IMG/VR virus record: IMGVR_UViG_3300046095_000092
Span: 1-29,231 of that record
Source of the DNA: a virus
DNA: 29,231 bases
Reading direction: 5' to 3' (one strand)
The translations under genes and the position numbers were made by a program. The notes under the pieces were generated by a model, which had not been told where the DNA came from, did not search any database, and saw only the letters and a program-made list of their open reading frames with translations. Below, piece by piece: positions 1 through 7,303 of this stretch. Within the stretch, counting starts at the first letter, position 1; every line of letters begins with the position of its first letter.

Positions 1-137
1 CAGCAGTAGGTGTGATCACTACAGTGAATGAGGTAGGAACTGCATTTGACCTAGCTAAGGAGGGAGTAATATCTAAAGAGGAGGCACTTGCTACCTACAA
101 TGAGAAGCTAGGTGATACATTTGGTGCAGCCACTACA
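1..137. repeat. Terminal overlap, copy 1 (circular closure)
   Basis: These bases match 29095-29231 in direct orientation, with one mismatch: c at 127 against a at 29221. The repeat lies inside the tape measure gene, and joining the ends at an offset of 29,094 (a multiple of 3) keeps that gene in frame. I therefore read it as assembly overlap of a circular or circularly permuted genome rather than a true terminal repeat. Confidence 0.9.
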
Positions 138-1652
138 TTGGCTGAGGCTGAGAAGTTATACGTGTCCAAAACCGAAGCATACATTGAGGCTACCATGGCA
201 AGGGCAAGAGCTGAGGTATTTGCTAAGAAAGCAGCGGAAGCAGATGCCGCAGCAATTATTGCTAAGACTAAGGACCAAACTACAGCCATTGATAAGACCA
301 GGGATAACATTAAAAAGAATAGTGCTATAGTTAATGCTATTCCCATCTTAGGTGGTATCATTGTTGCGACCAATGAATTAGTTGGTGGTAGTGAAGAGAC
401 CCTAGCACAGAAACAAAAGAAACGAGTTAAGGAGAAGGAGAAGAGTCTTAAGAAAGAGGCTAATATGTATGGTGAGGAGGCAAAGAAAGCACTTGAGACT
501 GCAATAAAATTAGAGCACACTAATGAGATAAGTAACAAGTCACAGCAAAAAAAGACAGATACTCACAAAAGCAATAGTGCTGCTAGAATAAAAGAGGCAG
601 AGAATGAGGCTAAGAGATTGTATGACATAGAGGTTAAATCTAATGAAGCCAGGATAAAGAAAGAGGATGAGCAGTTTGACCTCATGAATAAGCTAACCCT
701 ATCTCAACAAGAGCAGGATAAATTGGCACTCATGCAGGACTATGATAAAAAGTTTGAGATTGCTGAGGGGAATGCTGAGCTCGAGAAGCTACTCATTGAG
801 CAGCAAAAGAAAGATATTGCAGATATCAATAAAAAGTATGCAGATGAGGCTACTAAGAAAAAAGAGGAGGATGCTGCTAAGATAAAAGCAGAAGAGGAGA
901 AAAAAGCAGCAGCACTTAAGCAAGCCCAGGATCTAATCTTCAACATGAATGCTACGCAAGAGGAGAAAGATATGCGAGCTCTTGAGGAGAAGTACAAAGA
1001 GGAGCAAAAGATAATAGGAGATAACGCAGCCGCACAGCTACAGCTTACTGAAAAGTTTGAAACTGATAAGACAGCAATAGAAAACAAGTACACCCTTGAG
1101 AAAATTGAGAACGCTCGAAAAGAAAGAGAAGCCAAGCTAACACTGGCTGCGGATATTGCCAATGGTATTAATACCGTAGGTGCTGCCTTTATCAAGGACC
1201 AAAAGAAACTAGAGAAGTTTAACAAGGCAAATGCATTGATACAAATAGGTATTGATACAGCCAAGGCTATCTCATCCCTAGTTGCTGCATCACAATCTAA
1301 CCCTGCCAATGCTGTTACCTTTGGTGCTGCAGGTATTGCACAATTTGCTACAGGTATTATTCAGATTGCTACCAACGTAGCCAAGGCTAAGCAGATACTT
1401 AGCTCAGGTGGTAGCGGTACTCCATCCGCAGGCGGTGGTGGTGGCGGTGGTGATACAGGTAGTACACCTAACGTAGCACAGCAAGTACCACAAGCGGCAC
1501 AGCTCTTTGGCTCAGCTAATGCAGGAGGTACAATGAGTGCAGGAGGAGGTACAAATAATAGCTCCATGACTGTGACTGCCGTAGTATCTGAGACCCAGGT
1601 AACCAACGTACAGAATAAGATTAATAAGATTAACAAAAACGCAGAACTATAA
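1..1652 (+). CDS. Tail tape measure protein, C-terminal part (cut by window start)
   Basis: The gene begins at 28458 and runs across the junction. Joined over the overlap it encodes about 762 residues. This part has no true start of its own; the GTG at 12 is internal. It holds long charged Lys/Glu/Ala-rich coiled-coil stretches (roughly bases 400-1130), then a hydrophobic Ala/Ile-rich segment with Thr and Ser (about 1140-1400), and a glycine-rich tail near 1410-1560. Coiled coil plus hydrophobic helices and a low-complexity end is typical of tape measure proteins, which set tail length and occupy the tail tube lumen. Its neighbours are tail genes. At roughly 1.5 angstroms per residue, 762 residues would suggest a tail of about 110 nm; that is an inference from the family rule. 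The stop shares one base with the next start (TAATG). Confidence 0.85.
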   Translation, partial: AVGVITTVNEVGTAFDLAKEGVISKEEALATYNEKLGDTFGAATTLAEAEKLYVSKTEAYIEATMARARAEVFAKKAAEADAAAIIAKTKDQTTAIDKTRDNIKKNSAIVNAIPILGGIIVATNELVGGSEETLAQKQKKRVKEKEKSLKKEANMYGEEAKKALETAIKLEHTNEISNKSQQKKTDTHKSNSAARIKEAENEAKRLYDIEVKSNEARIKKEDEQFDLMNKLTLSQQEQDKLALMQDYDKKFEIAEGNAELEKLLIEQQKKDIADINKKYADEATKKKEEDAAKIKAEEEKKAAALKQAQDLIFNMNATQEEKDMRALEEKYKEEQKIIGDNAAAQLQLTEKFETDKTAIENKYTLEKIENARKEREAKLTLAADIANGINTVGAAFIKDQKKLEKFNKANALIQIGIDTAKAISSLVAASQSNPANAVTFGAAGIAQFATGIIQIATNVAKAKQILSSGGSGTPSAGGGGGGGDTGSTPNVAQQVPQAAQLFGSANAGGTMSAGGGTNNSSMTVTAVVSETQVTNVQNKINKINKNAEL

Positions 1653-2089
1653 TGAACTCACTACAAGCAATCATAGATCACATTGAGCTATTCTATACTA
1701 ACCATCTACAGGTAATGAAAGTAGGTAGTGATTTTAAGGAGCAACTATACAACTTTGCTACTCAGGATGAAAAGTACCCCATTGTTTTTGTAGTACCGGT
1801 AAGTGTTAACCCTACCGAGAATACATCTGAATTTAACTTTGATATCTATTGCTTTGATATCATCCAAAAAGATAGAGCTAACATCATAACTATCCTTAGT
1901 GATACACAGCAGATATTAAATGACCTGTATATTTACTACATGGATAGCAATGACTATTCATTTGATGTCATAGGGCTTCCATCATTCCAGGCATTGAACA
2001 ATGATTTACTTGACTATGCTGCAGGCTATGTTATGAATATCACGTTAACGGTAAATGATTGGACTGATTGTGCAGTGCCACTACAATAA
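1652..2089 (+). CDS. Putative tail completion/terminator-like protein
   Basis: The product is 145 residues with no signal peptide or membrane segment. It begins with an amphipathic helix, followed by a beta-rich stretch around 'YPIVFVVPVSVNP' and 'FNFDIYCFDII', then a helix with 'ILSDTQQILNDLY'. This alpha/beta layout, with a conserved 'SDT.QIL.DL' helix, resembles small proteins found beside tape measure genes in Bacteroidota siphophages, where tail terminator or tail completion roles are plausible. Translation is probably coupled to the tape measure gene through the TAATG overlap. The exact role is an inference; a baseplate or neck function is also possible. Confidence 0.4.
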   Translation: MNSLQAIIDHIELFYTNHLQVMKVGSDFKEQLYNFATQDEKYPIVFVVPVSVNPTENTSEFNFDIYCFDIIQKDRANIITILSDTQQILNDLYIYYMDSNDYSFDVIGLPSFQALNNDLLDYAAGYVMNITLTVNDWTDCAVPLQ

Positions 2090-2118
2090 ACATTTTAGAG
2101 GCTTAAACTAATATAGGT
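2089..2118 (+). promoter_or_regulatory. Late promoter P-late1 (AACA-N16-TAATATAGGT)
   Basis: AACA at 2089-2092 is followed by 16 bases and TAATATAGGT at 2109-2118, directly abutting the ATG at 2119. The same arrangement occurs at 4724, 7307, 21714 and 24115. I infer that it is read by the phage sigma-like protein at 21221-21766. Confidence 0.65.
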
Positions 2119-2889
2119 ATGAGTCAACCATTTTGGTGGGGAGATTGGAGACCTAACCTTACACCGCATACCGGCAACTTACAGCCAACAGATTTGATAG
2201 AGTGCACTTCTATTGTGGGTAATTTGCCTGTCAATACAGCCATTACAGGTGCTCAGATTATAGCAGCAGCATCAGGTGGTAGTGCAACCTGGGGAGGTAT
2301 CACAGGAACACTGAGCTCACAGACTGATTTACAGACTGCCTTGAATGGTAAGCAAGATACTTTAGTAAGTGGTACTAACATCAAGACAGTCAACGGCAAC
2401 TCATTGGTAGGCAGTGGGAATATAACTACTAACCCAAGGACATTAGCTAGCATCAATGGTAGCAACCTAACAGGTAATACAAATCAAATAAGTGCATCCG
2501 TATTGATACCTGCAGGTACTATATCTACAAACAACACAATATACATTAAGAATTTACTTACAAAAACAGCAGGCTCAACTACTTCAACAGGTAGAATTTA
2601 CATAAACACTACAAATTCATTGAGTGGTGCTACTTTATTGGCAAGTAGTGGACAAATGAACGCTTCAAGTTACCATCAAAGATTTGAGCGAAATATATTT
2701 TTTGACGGAACAAATTTGAATATGTTTAATTCAACAGGGAATGCAAGTTTTGATTTGGGAGTATCAATAACCACACTTGTTGCATTCAATCCTACCACTC
2801 CTTACTACTTATTGTTTGCAATTCAAAATTCATCTACCTCACCTGATAACCTAGGATATAAACGTGTAATAGTACAGATATATGATTAA
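2119..2889 (+). CDS. Tail fibre / receptor-binding protein candidate
   Basis: This 256-residue protein starts with a Trp-rich N-terminus (MSQPFWWGDWRP) that could anchor it to the tail. A stretch around residues 55-100 (WGGITGTLSSQTDLQTALNG, KQDTLVSG, NGNSLVGSGNI) is a well-known repeat type in tail fibre shafts. The C-terminal half is Ser/Thr/Asn-rich and predicted to be all beta, as expected for a receptor-binding tip. It is preceded by late promoter P-late1. The 3' half is clearly more AT-rich than the 5' half (hand counts 28-32% GC in lines 2521-2640 and 2701-2760, against 47% in 2161-2220), which suggests a swapped tip. The receptor is unknown. Confidence 0.65.
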   Translation: MSQPFWWGDWRPNLTPHTGNLQPTDLIECTSIVGNLPVNTAITGAQIIAAASGGSATWGGITGTLSSQTDLQTALNGKQDTLVSGTNIKTVNGNSLVGSGNITTNPRTLASINGSNLTGNTNQISASVLIPAGTISTNNTIYIKNLLTKTAGSTTSTGRIYINTTNSLSGATLLASSGQMNASSYHQRFERNIFFDGTNLNMFNSTGNASFDLGVSITTLVAFNPTTPYYLLFAIQNSSTSPDNLGYKRVIVQIYD

Positions 2890-3025
2890 TATAAACGGAA
2901 TAGAGTACACTATCACAGGCCCTATTGAGGTGATTAGTGATACACAGCTTCACGTGGAAACGGATAAGGGTATTATTCTGGTAGATGATACAATGCATAT
3001 ATATAAAGAATTAACAAATGGCTAG
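2882..3025 (+). CDS. Small hypothetical protein (47 aa)
   Basis: A short gene starts at the ATG at 2882, overlapping the end of the fibre gene by 8 bases. It ends at 3025, overlapping the next gene by 8 bases. The product begins MINING and is rich in beta-forming and acidic residues (VISDTQLHVETDKG, IILVDDT), with no Cys and no membrane segment. The perfect fit between its neighbours, with overlaps on both sides, is the main evidence that it is real. It could be a fibre-associated or chaperone-type protein, but I do not recognise the family. Confidence 0.6.
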   Translation: MININGIEYTITGPIEVISDTQLHVETDKGIILVDDTMHIYKELTNG

Positions 3026-3470
3026 TTACGGTAACACAGGGGAGTTCAATGTGCTATATCCTACACGTAGGAAGATGGCTACAATACTCAAGAGAATTTT
3101 AAGGAATGATATTGTGGATGGTGAGGGTACTCTTGTTGAGAGTATCCGTATCAATGCTAAGATAACAGGCTTCCAAAAATTGGAGATACAGATAGTAGCC
3201 ATGTACTACTTTATCTTTCTTAATAATGGTGCGTTTCTTTGGAATGGTGGAGTCATTACCCCTCGTGATTATGTAGCACAGTTTACGGATGAGCTAAACA
3301 ATGCAGGTATTACTGCAGAAATTTATCGGCAGTACACTGAATGGCTTACAAAAAAGTATCCATTGATAGAGGCAGTTGAGGTGCTTGAAAGACAGCAAAG
3401 AATAGTGTACACATTTGAGGCTCTTGACCCTCCTCCAGGATTCTCTCCTGACTATCCATTAGATGTCTAA
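3018..3470 (+). CDS. Hypothetical tail-region protein (150 aa)
   Basis: The product has 150 residues. It starts MASYGNTGEFNVLYPTRRK, has a basic stretch near residues 17-30 and then a hydrophobic core around 'IVAMYYFIFLNNGAFLWNGG' (about residues 60-80). It ends with a Pro-rich tail (EALDPPPGFSPDYP). The hydrophobic stretch contains Asn and Gly and looks more like a buried core than a membrane span. It lies in the tail and fibre block, translationally coupled to the 47-residue gene. Its 3' end overlaps the 3' end of the opposing minus-strand gene by 12 bases. I believe similar proteins occur beside tail genes in other Bacteroidota phages, but their function is not known to me. Confidence 0.55.
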   Translation: MASYGNTGEFNVLYPTRRKMATILKRILRNDIVDGEGTLVESIRINAKITGFQKLEIQIVAMYYFIFLNNGAFLWNGGVITPRDYVAQFTDELNNAGITAEIYRQYTEWLTKKYPLIEAVEVLERQQRIVYTFEALDPPPGFSPDYPLDV

Positions 3471-4199
3471 TTCTTTTTTCATAGACAGCACATTAAACAC
3501 ATAGATGAGAGGTAGAGCTCCTACCTTTTCACTCTTAGTTATATCCCCATTGCTCAACCCGTAGATGGTTTGCTCCCATGACCACTTAGTTTGTGCCTGC
3601 TCTTTCTCTATCTCTTTGATTTCCTCAGGGTCCATCTCCCTACGCTCCTGATCGTTTAGGTCCTGATCTAATTCGCCAGTAAACAAGTTCTCATAGTTTT
3701 TTAGGAATGTATCCCTGTACTTAAGGAACTCATTTATTATCCCATACACATCTGTGATTGGTAGGTCATGAAATTTCTCAGCTCTGATATTACAGTCAAA
3801 CTCATAGGGCTCAAGTATCTCCTCACCCCATTCATTTTGCTTGCTATGCCGGTAGCAGATGGCACATACTTTATCAAGATTTGTGACGTAGTTATCTGTG
3901 AAATAATAGTCAAGGTCAATGTACTCATAAAGAGTGAGCTTGTTAAATGGCTTAAACTTCATTCCTAACAGCTCATGCTTATAATTTTTAGATGGCTCAG
4001 AGGCACACCAATTATTCTCTTGAATTAACTCAGTGAGCTCATCCACATCTAGGTCCTCAATAACCTCAATAGGCTCATCTGATAAAATAGAAAGAGCCTC
4101 ACTATTATAGTAGTAGGCTCCCTGGTCTTTTGCTATCTGATTAAATTCAATGAACTGCTCAAGCGTTACTTGGCTCCATTGTTTGGGTACTTGTATCAT
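3459..4199 (-). CDS. Tail assembly chaperone-like protein, larger (246 aa)
   Basis: This is one of only two genes on the minus strand. The start 'MIQVPKQWSQVTLEQFIEFN' resembles the start of the neighbouring upstream gene (LDEITIEQFETI), so the two share a domain. That N-terminal pattern is common in tail assembly chaperone candidates of Bacteroidota phages. The remainder is acidic, with a strongly charged segment (NDQERREMDPEEIKEIEKEQ) and a hydrophobic C-terminus (ALPLIYVFNVLSM). Its start lies inside the upstream gene (41-base overlap, +1 frame), so the pair is translationally coupled. Position between tail genes and head genes fits a chaperone that binds the tape measure protein; I infer this from context and sequence style. 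Confidence 0.45.
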   Translation of the reverse strand: MIQVPKQWSQVTLEQFIEFNQIAKDQGAYYYNSEALSILSDEPIEVIEDLDVDELTELIQENNWCASEPSKNYKHELLGMKFKPFNKLTLYEYIDLDYYFTDNYVTNLDKVCAICYRHSKQNEWGEEILEPYEFDCNIRAEKFHDLPITDVYGIINEFLKYRDTFLKNYENLFTGELDQDLNDQERREMDPEEIKEIEKEQAQTKWSWEQTIYGLSNGDITKSEKVGALPLIYVFNVLSMKKELDI

Positions 4200-4710
4200 T
4201 CTTTACTTGTTGGCTGATTTTCTCAGCAATAAACATAAGATAAGGTATAGCTACATTTGCCATTAACTTTCTAATCAACTTTGCTTTATGCTTAATGTGT
4301 GCATCTGTATAGTGCTCAGCAGGGGTAAGGTCCTCCCGTTTAAACATGACTGCTAACATCTCAGATACATAGCCTTTCTGTTTATGTAAAGCTATTTTTT
4401 CAATCATCTTAGTATCCCGTACAGTTAACTTCATTTGTGCTCGGTAGATGTATCCCTCAAGCTCAAGCTCCTCAACTGTTTCATATTCTTTTTGATCAAG
4501 GCTATTAAATTCTTTAACTACATTAACAAAATCTGCCACATCATAATCCCAAAACTCAGACTCAGGGATACCAAGGTAAGTAAACACTTTTAGATGCTTA
4601 TCAATGGGGTCCAGGTTAGGGTCATTGTTAATATCGGTAATGGTTTCAAATTGCTCAATGGTTATCTCATCGAGTTGATTGGGAATTTCCCTGTTTAATA
4701 TACTTATCAT
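4159..4710 (-). CDS. Tail assembly chaperone-like protein, smaller (183 aa)
   Basis: I choose the ATG at 4710 (MISILNREIPNQLDEITIEQ) over an in-frame TTG at 4728. The ATG has an A-rich leader, and the TTG lies against the -7 box of the promoter. The product is acidic and helical; the N-terminal 'EITIEQFETI' recurs in the partner gene, and there is a basic helix near 'KHKAKLIRKLMAN' toward the C-terminus. The gene is first in a two-gene minus-strand unit and overlaps its partner by 41 bases. In lambda-like phages two chaperone products are made by -1 frameshifting; here they are separate overlapping genes, and I found no suitable slippery heptamer in the overlap. Confidence 0.45.
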   Translation of the reverse strand: MISILNREIPNQLDEITIEQFETITDINNDPNLDPIDKHLKVFTYLGIPESEFWDYDVADFVNVVKEFNSLDQKEYETVEELELEGYIYRAQMKLTVRDTKMIEKIALHKQKGYVSEMLAVMFKREDLTPAEHYTDAHIKHKAKLIRKLMANVAIPYLMFIAEKISQQVKNDTSTQTMEPSNA

Positions 4711-4723
4711 GTTATAATTTTTG

Positions 4724-4752
4724 AACAAATATAGGAAAATTTTAATATAGGT
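4724..4752 (+). promoter_or_regulatory. Late promoter P-late2 (AACA-N15-TAATATAGGT)
   Basis: AACA lies at 4724-4727 and TAATATAGGT at 4743-4752, with one extra A before the ATG at 4754. The spacer is one base shorter than in the other copies, but the distance from AACA to the start codon is again 26 bases. A second ATATAGG at 4730-4736 lies between the two elements. Confidence 0.65.
4726..4733 (-). promoter_or_regulatory. Host-type promoter -7 box for the minus-strand gene pair
   Basis: On the minus strand this reads TATATTTG, an exact match to the Bacteroidota TAnnTTTG box, 15 bases before the ATG at 4710. I see no clear -33 TTG at the right distance. It overlaps the AACA of the opposite late promoter P-late2, so the two promoters share DNA. 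Confidence 0.5.
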
Positions 4753-4753
4753 A

Positions 4754-5710
4754 ATGGCTAAAGATAAAATCCCTACCTATACAATTACTATTGACCCGGC
4801 ATACGCTGAAAATGGGGAGGACCTTGGTATAGAGCAGATAGCTTTTACCTCTAATCCTGCCATCAAAGTAAAGGGAATGGCATTCAACTCCCAAGCTAAG
4901 CCTTTATTCTTTAATGATGAACTCAAGTATCGTATCACTGCACCTGCTTTGATACCTATGGAGATCTACCGATTGGATGAGGATAGCAAAGAGGAGTACA
5001 ATGTCAAGTTTACTAAGGAAGAGATAGAGCTAATTCATGGAAAATTCATGCAGCAGATGGTCAATCGAGACCTATTTAACCTGGAGCATGATCAATCTAT
5101 GACTGTTCCTGCGTATGTACTTGAGGCATGGATAGTAGACAACCCTAAAAAAGATAAGGCATACTCCACATTTGGTATTGAAGTACCTGAGGGTACGCTA
5201 ATGGTAACTGCCCAGGTTACTGATAAGGAATACTATGCAGAGCTTGTAGCACAAGATCAGATAGGCTTCTCCATTGAGGGATATCTTGGGATGAAATTAA
5301 AAGAGCAAACAAAAACAAAAACAAATATGAACAAGTTACCTGATGGAGAACACACTATCGAGGATAAAATCTACGTTGTAAAAGATGGAGAGGTTATTGA
5401 GATACGTGATGTTGAAATGGAGGACACCTCAGAAGAGGTAGCCCTAGAAGATACTGTTATCGAAGAGGATACAGTAGAAGAGGAGACAATGGCGGTAGAC
5501 CCTGTAGTAGATGCAGAGGCTATCATTGCTATTGTACGACCTTTATTAGATGAGCACATGAATGCTGTAGCTGCAATGATTGCAGAGATGCGTAACCAAC
5601 TAGATGAGATACTTTCTACTGAGGTAGAAGATGAGGTGGTGATGGAGGATGTGACCTTGAGTGCACATCAAAGACTTAGTAACTTTGTAAAATTTAACAC
5701 AACAAAATAA
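4754..5710 (+). CDS. Prohead protease fused to scaffold (XkdF-like)
   Basis: This 318-residue protein has a protease half followed by a scaffold half. The N-terminal 185 residues look like an XkdF-type phage protease: a histidine in 'FNLEHDQ' (His112), 'YVLEAWIVDN', and a serine in 'DQIGFSIEGYLGM' (Ser173). His and Ser are the catalytic residues expected in assemblin-type prohead proteases. From about residue 190 the sequence becomes acidic and coiled-coil-like (EDTSEEVALEDTV, EEDTVEEETMAV), as in scaffolding domains that are cleaved during capsid maturation. It lies just upstream of the capsid gene, as is usual, and is expressed from P-late2. Self-cleavage and delta-domain processing are inferred from the family. 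Confidence 0.75.
   Translation: MAKDKIPTYTITIDPAYAENGEDLGIEQIAFTSNPAIKVKGMAFNSQAKPLFFNDELKYRITAPALIPMEIYRLDEDSKEEYNVKFTKEEIELIHGKFMQQMVNRDLFNLEHDQSMTVPAYVLEAWIVDNPKKDKAYSTFGIEVPEGTLMVTAQVTDKEYYAELVAQDQIGFSIEGYLGMKLKEQTKTKTNMNKLPDGEHTIEDKIYVVKDGEVIEIRDVEMEDTSEEVALEDTVIEEDTVEEETMAVDPVVDAEAIIAIVRPLLDEHMNAVAAMIAEMRNQLDEILSTEVEDEVVMEDVTLSAHQRLSNFVKFNTTK
5657..5687 (+). promoter_or_regulatory. Possible host-type promoter before the capsid gene
   Basis: TTG at 5657-5659, 20 bases, then TAACTTTG at 5680-5687 fits the Bacteroidota consensus. It lies in the last codons of the protease gene, so it could be chance. The leader that follows is A/C-rich (AACAACAAACAAA before the ATG at 5722), a type linked to strong translation in this phylum. 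Confidence 0.35.
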
Positions 5711-5721
5711 CAACAAACAAA

Positions 5722-6657
5722 ATGCGTAAATTAAGATTTGATTTAAACAATGGTGCAGGTGCTACACTTACACCCAATGCCGAGAGCTTTTACGCTCAGG
5801 CTTACCTAGGGTCATCAGATATCGTAGATAACTTCCGTACTTTACCAGGTGTAAAGTTTGAGGTGAAAATCGGTACTGTAACTTTTGGTGATATTTTACA
5901 ACCATCTACTTGTTCTTTCACTGCACCAACTGATGAGCTTACAGCTAAATTAATGAGTGTATGTGCTTTGTCTAGCATGGCTCAAATTTGTCAGTTTGAC
6001 TTGGAGCAATCATTTGTATCTTTACAGATGGCAGCAGGTTCTAACGGTGATTTCTCTGTAGCTAACTTCATGAACTTCTACTGGAGTGAAATGGCTAACT
6101 CTATCAATGGATCTATTGAGTCATTGAGATGGCAAGGTGATGCTTCTCTATCAAGTGGCCCACTTTCTTTGTGTGATGGTTATGAGGTAGCTCTTACTGC
6201 AGGTTTAACTTCCCTTACTGATACAGTTATCAATGGTGGTACAGGTGCAATCACTACCTTTGCTCAGTTATTAACTAAATTAGATGCTGCTTACGCTTTG
6301 GTACCTGCCTCTATTGCATCACGTACTTCTGATTTACGTTTCTATTTACCTACTCAATTAGTTAATATCTATCGTAGAGGTGTTGCTGCAGGTAACACAC
6401 AAGCATTTATCACACAAGATTTGGCTTTAACTTACTTAGGTATCAAAATAGTTCTTTGTCCAGGTATGTCAAACAACACTTTTGTTATGACTTTGAAGGA
6501 CAATTTAGTTTACTTATTTGACGGTGAGGGTGACCCATCTGACTTACGTGCAGTGAACTTAGCTGATACAGTAGCTGAGCCTTACATCCGTACACGAGCT
6601 AATATGAAAATTGGCTTTAACTATGTAAATGGTAAAGATATCGTTTACTATTCTTAA
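5722..6657 (+). CDS. Major capsid protein
   Basis: The product has 311 residues and is soluble with mixed alpha/beta sequence, including features expected of an HK97-fold shell protein. It lies directly after the protease-scaffold gene. The C-terminal region (AVNLADTVAEPYIRTRANMK, then 'GFNYVNGKDIVYYS') looks like the end of a capsid P-domain. Codon choice differs from neighbours: Arg is mostly CGT and many codons end in T or C (GCT, ACT, TTC, AAC), whereas most genes here use AGA/AGG. That is what one expects for the most abundant virion protein. The function is inferred from position, size and codon bias, with no catalytic motif to confirm it. Confidence 0.75.
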   Translation: MRKLRFDLNNGAGATLTPNAESFYAQAYLGSSDIVDNFRTLPGVKFEVKIGTVTFGDILQPSTCSFTAPTDELTAKLMSVCALSSMAQICQFDLEQSFVSLQMAAGSNGDFSVANFMNFYWSEMANSINGSIESLRWQGDASLSSGPLSLCDGYEVALTAGLTSLTDTVINGGTGAITTFAQLLTKLDAAYALVPASIASRTSDLRFYLPTQLVNIYRRGVAAGNTQAFITQDLALTYLGIKIVLCPGMSNNTFVMTLKDNLVYLFDGEGDPSDLRAVNLADTVAEPYIRTRANMKIGFNYVNGKDIVYYS

Positions 6658-6670
6658 TATTAACTCATAG

Positions 6671-6690
6671 AGGGGGGCAACCCCCTTTAT
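6671..6690 (+). terminator. Hairpin between capsid and tail tube genes
   Basis: AGGGGG, a GCAA loop, then CCCCCT form a six-pair GC-rich stem followed by TTTAT. The U tract is short, so it may terminate only part of the transcripts or stabilise the capsid mRNA end. Confidence 0.55.
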
Positions 6691-6706
6691 ATAATACTTT
6701 AACACA

Positions 6707-7246
6707 ATGGCTTGTCAAGCATTAGAAGCAATCTTAAAATCTTGTCTTAACAACAGTGGAGGTATTTATGGTATTTGGATTAACCAACAAGATGAGGTAC
6801 TATCTATCACTCCTGCAGACCCATCAGCGGGGATAGGATGGTCGATAACAGCTATCACTCTTCAGGCTACTCCTGTATTATTTGATAACTTCTACGTTAG
6901 ACGCAACACATCTAACTTTACTGAGGATAGCACTATTGACCTAGTTAATGGTAGCTCTTTTGTAACTCAGACTATTAACTTAATGTTCCACAGACGTGAG
7001 GCTGCTAAGTCTCGTGCTATCAAAATCCTTGGAGCAGGACAGCAGTACCTTACAGCTATCATCCTTGATGCTAATGGTCTTTATTGGTACTTCCCATACT
7101 TGCAGGTATCTGCTACAGGTGAGGGATCAGGTACAGCTCGTGCGGATGGCTCAAAATACTCGGTTACTTTGGTAGCAGAGAATGAGTACCTAGCGTATGA
7201 GGTAAATATGAGTGCTGGAGCACTTGCTGCAATCGGAGTATCATAG
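6707..7246 (+). CDS. Major tail tube protein candidate
   Basis: This is a 179-residue soluble protein, predicted to be beta-rich in its second half ('YWYFPYLQVSATGEGSGTA', 'SKYSVTLVAENEYLAYEVN'). It lies next to the capsid gene and shares its codon preference (CGT for Arg, GCT and ACT common), which indicates high expression. Those two facts make it the best candidate for the tail tube subunit. A head decoration protein is the main alternative. It sits just before a strong terminator, so it is the last gene of the capsid transcript. Confidence 0.55.
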   Translation: MACQALEAILKSCLNNSGGIYGIWINQQDEVLSITPADPSAGIGWSITAITLQATPVLFDNFYVRRNTSNFTEDSTIDLVNGSSFVTQTINLMFHRREAAKSRAIKILGAGQQYLTAIILDANGLYWYFPYLQVSATGEGSGTARADGSKYSVTLVAENEYLAYEVNMSAGALAAIGVS

Positions 7247-7274
7247 TTTAATATCCTGCCTCTCTATATATTAG

Positions 7275-7303
7275 AGCCCTGCCGTAATGGTGGGGCTTTT
7301 TTT
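7275..7303 (+). terminator. Rho-independent terminator after the tail tube gene
   Basis: AGCCC at 7275-7279 pairs with GGGCT at 7293-7297, with additional inner G-C pairs, and a run of seven T follows (7297-7303). It ends the head transcript just before late promoter P-late3. Confidence 0.85.

Noticed and set aside
1-137. A true direct terminal repeat of packaged DNA
   Set aside because: It lies in the middle of the tape measure gene, is short, and closing it restores a full gene; assembly overlap explains it better.
1235-1260. ACAAATAGGTATTG as another late promoter-like site
   Set aside because: It is inside the tape measure coding sequence, lacks the AATATAGGT box, and is not followed by a gene start.
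95-1636. Long open frames on the minus strand opposite the tape measure gene
   Set aside because: They are mirror frames of a low-complexity Lys/Glu/Ala-rich gene (Ser/Leu/Phe/Ala-rich products), with no start signals or partner genes. The plus-strand frame is clearly the real one.
4159-4199. Programmed -1 frameshift joining the two tail-chaperone-like genes
   Set aside because: The second gene is in the +1 frame relative to the first and has its own ATG. The -1 frame hits a TAA soon after the candidate CCCAAAC, and that heptamer is not in the codon register needed for slippage.
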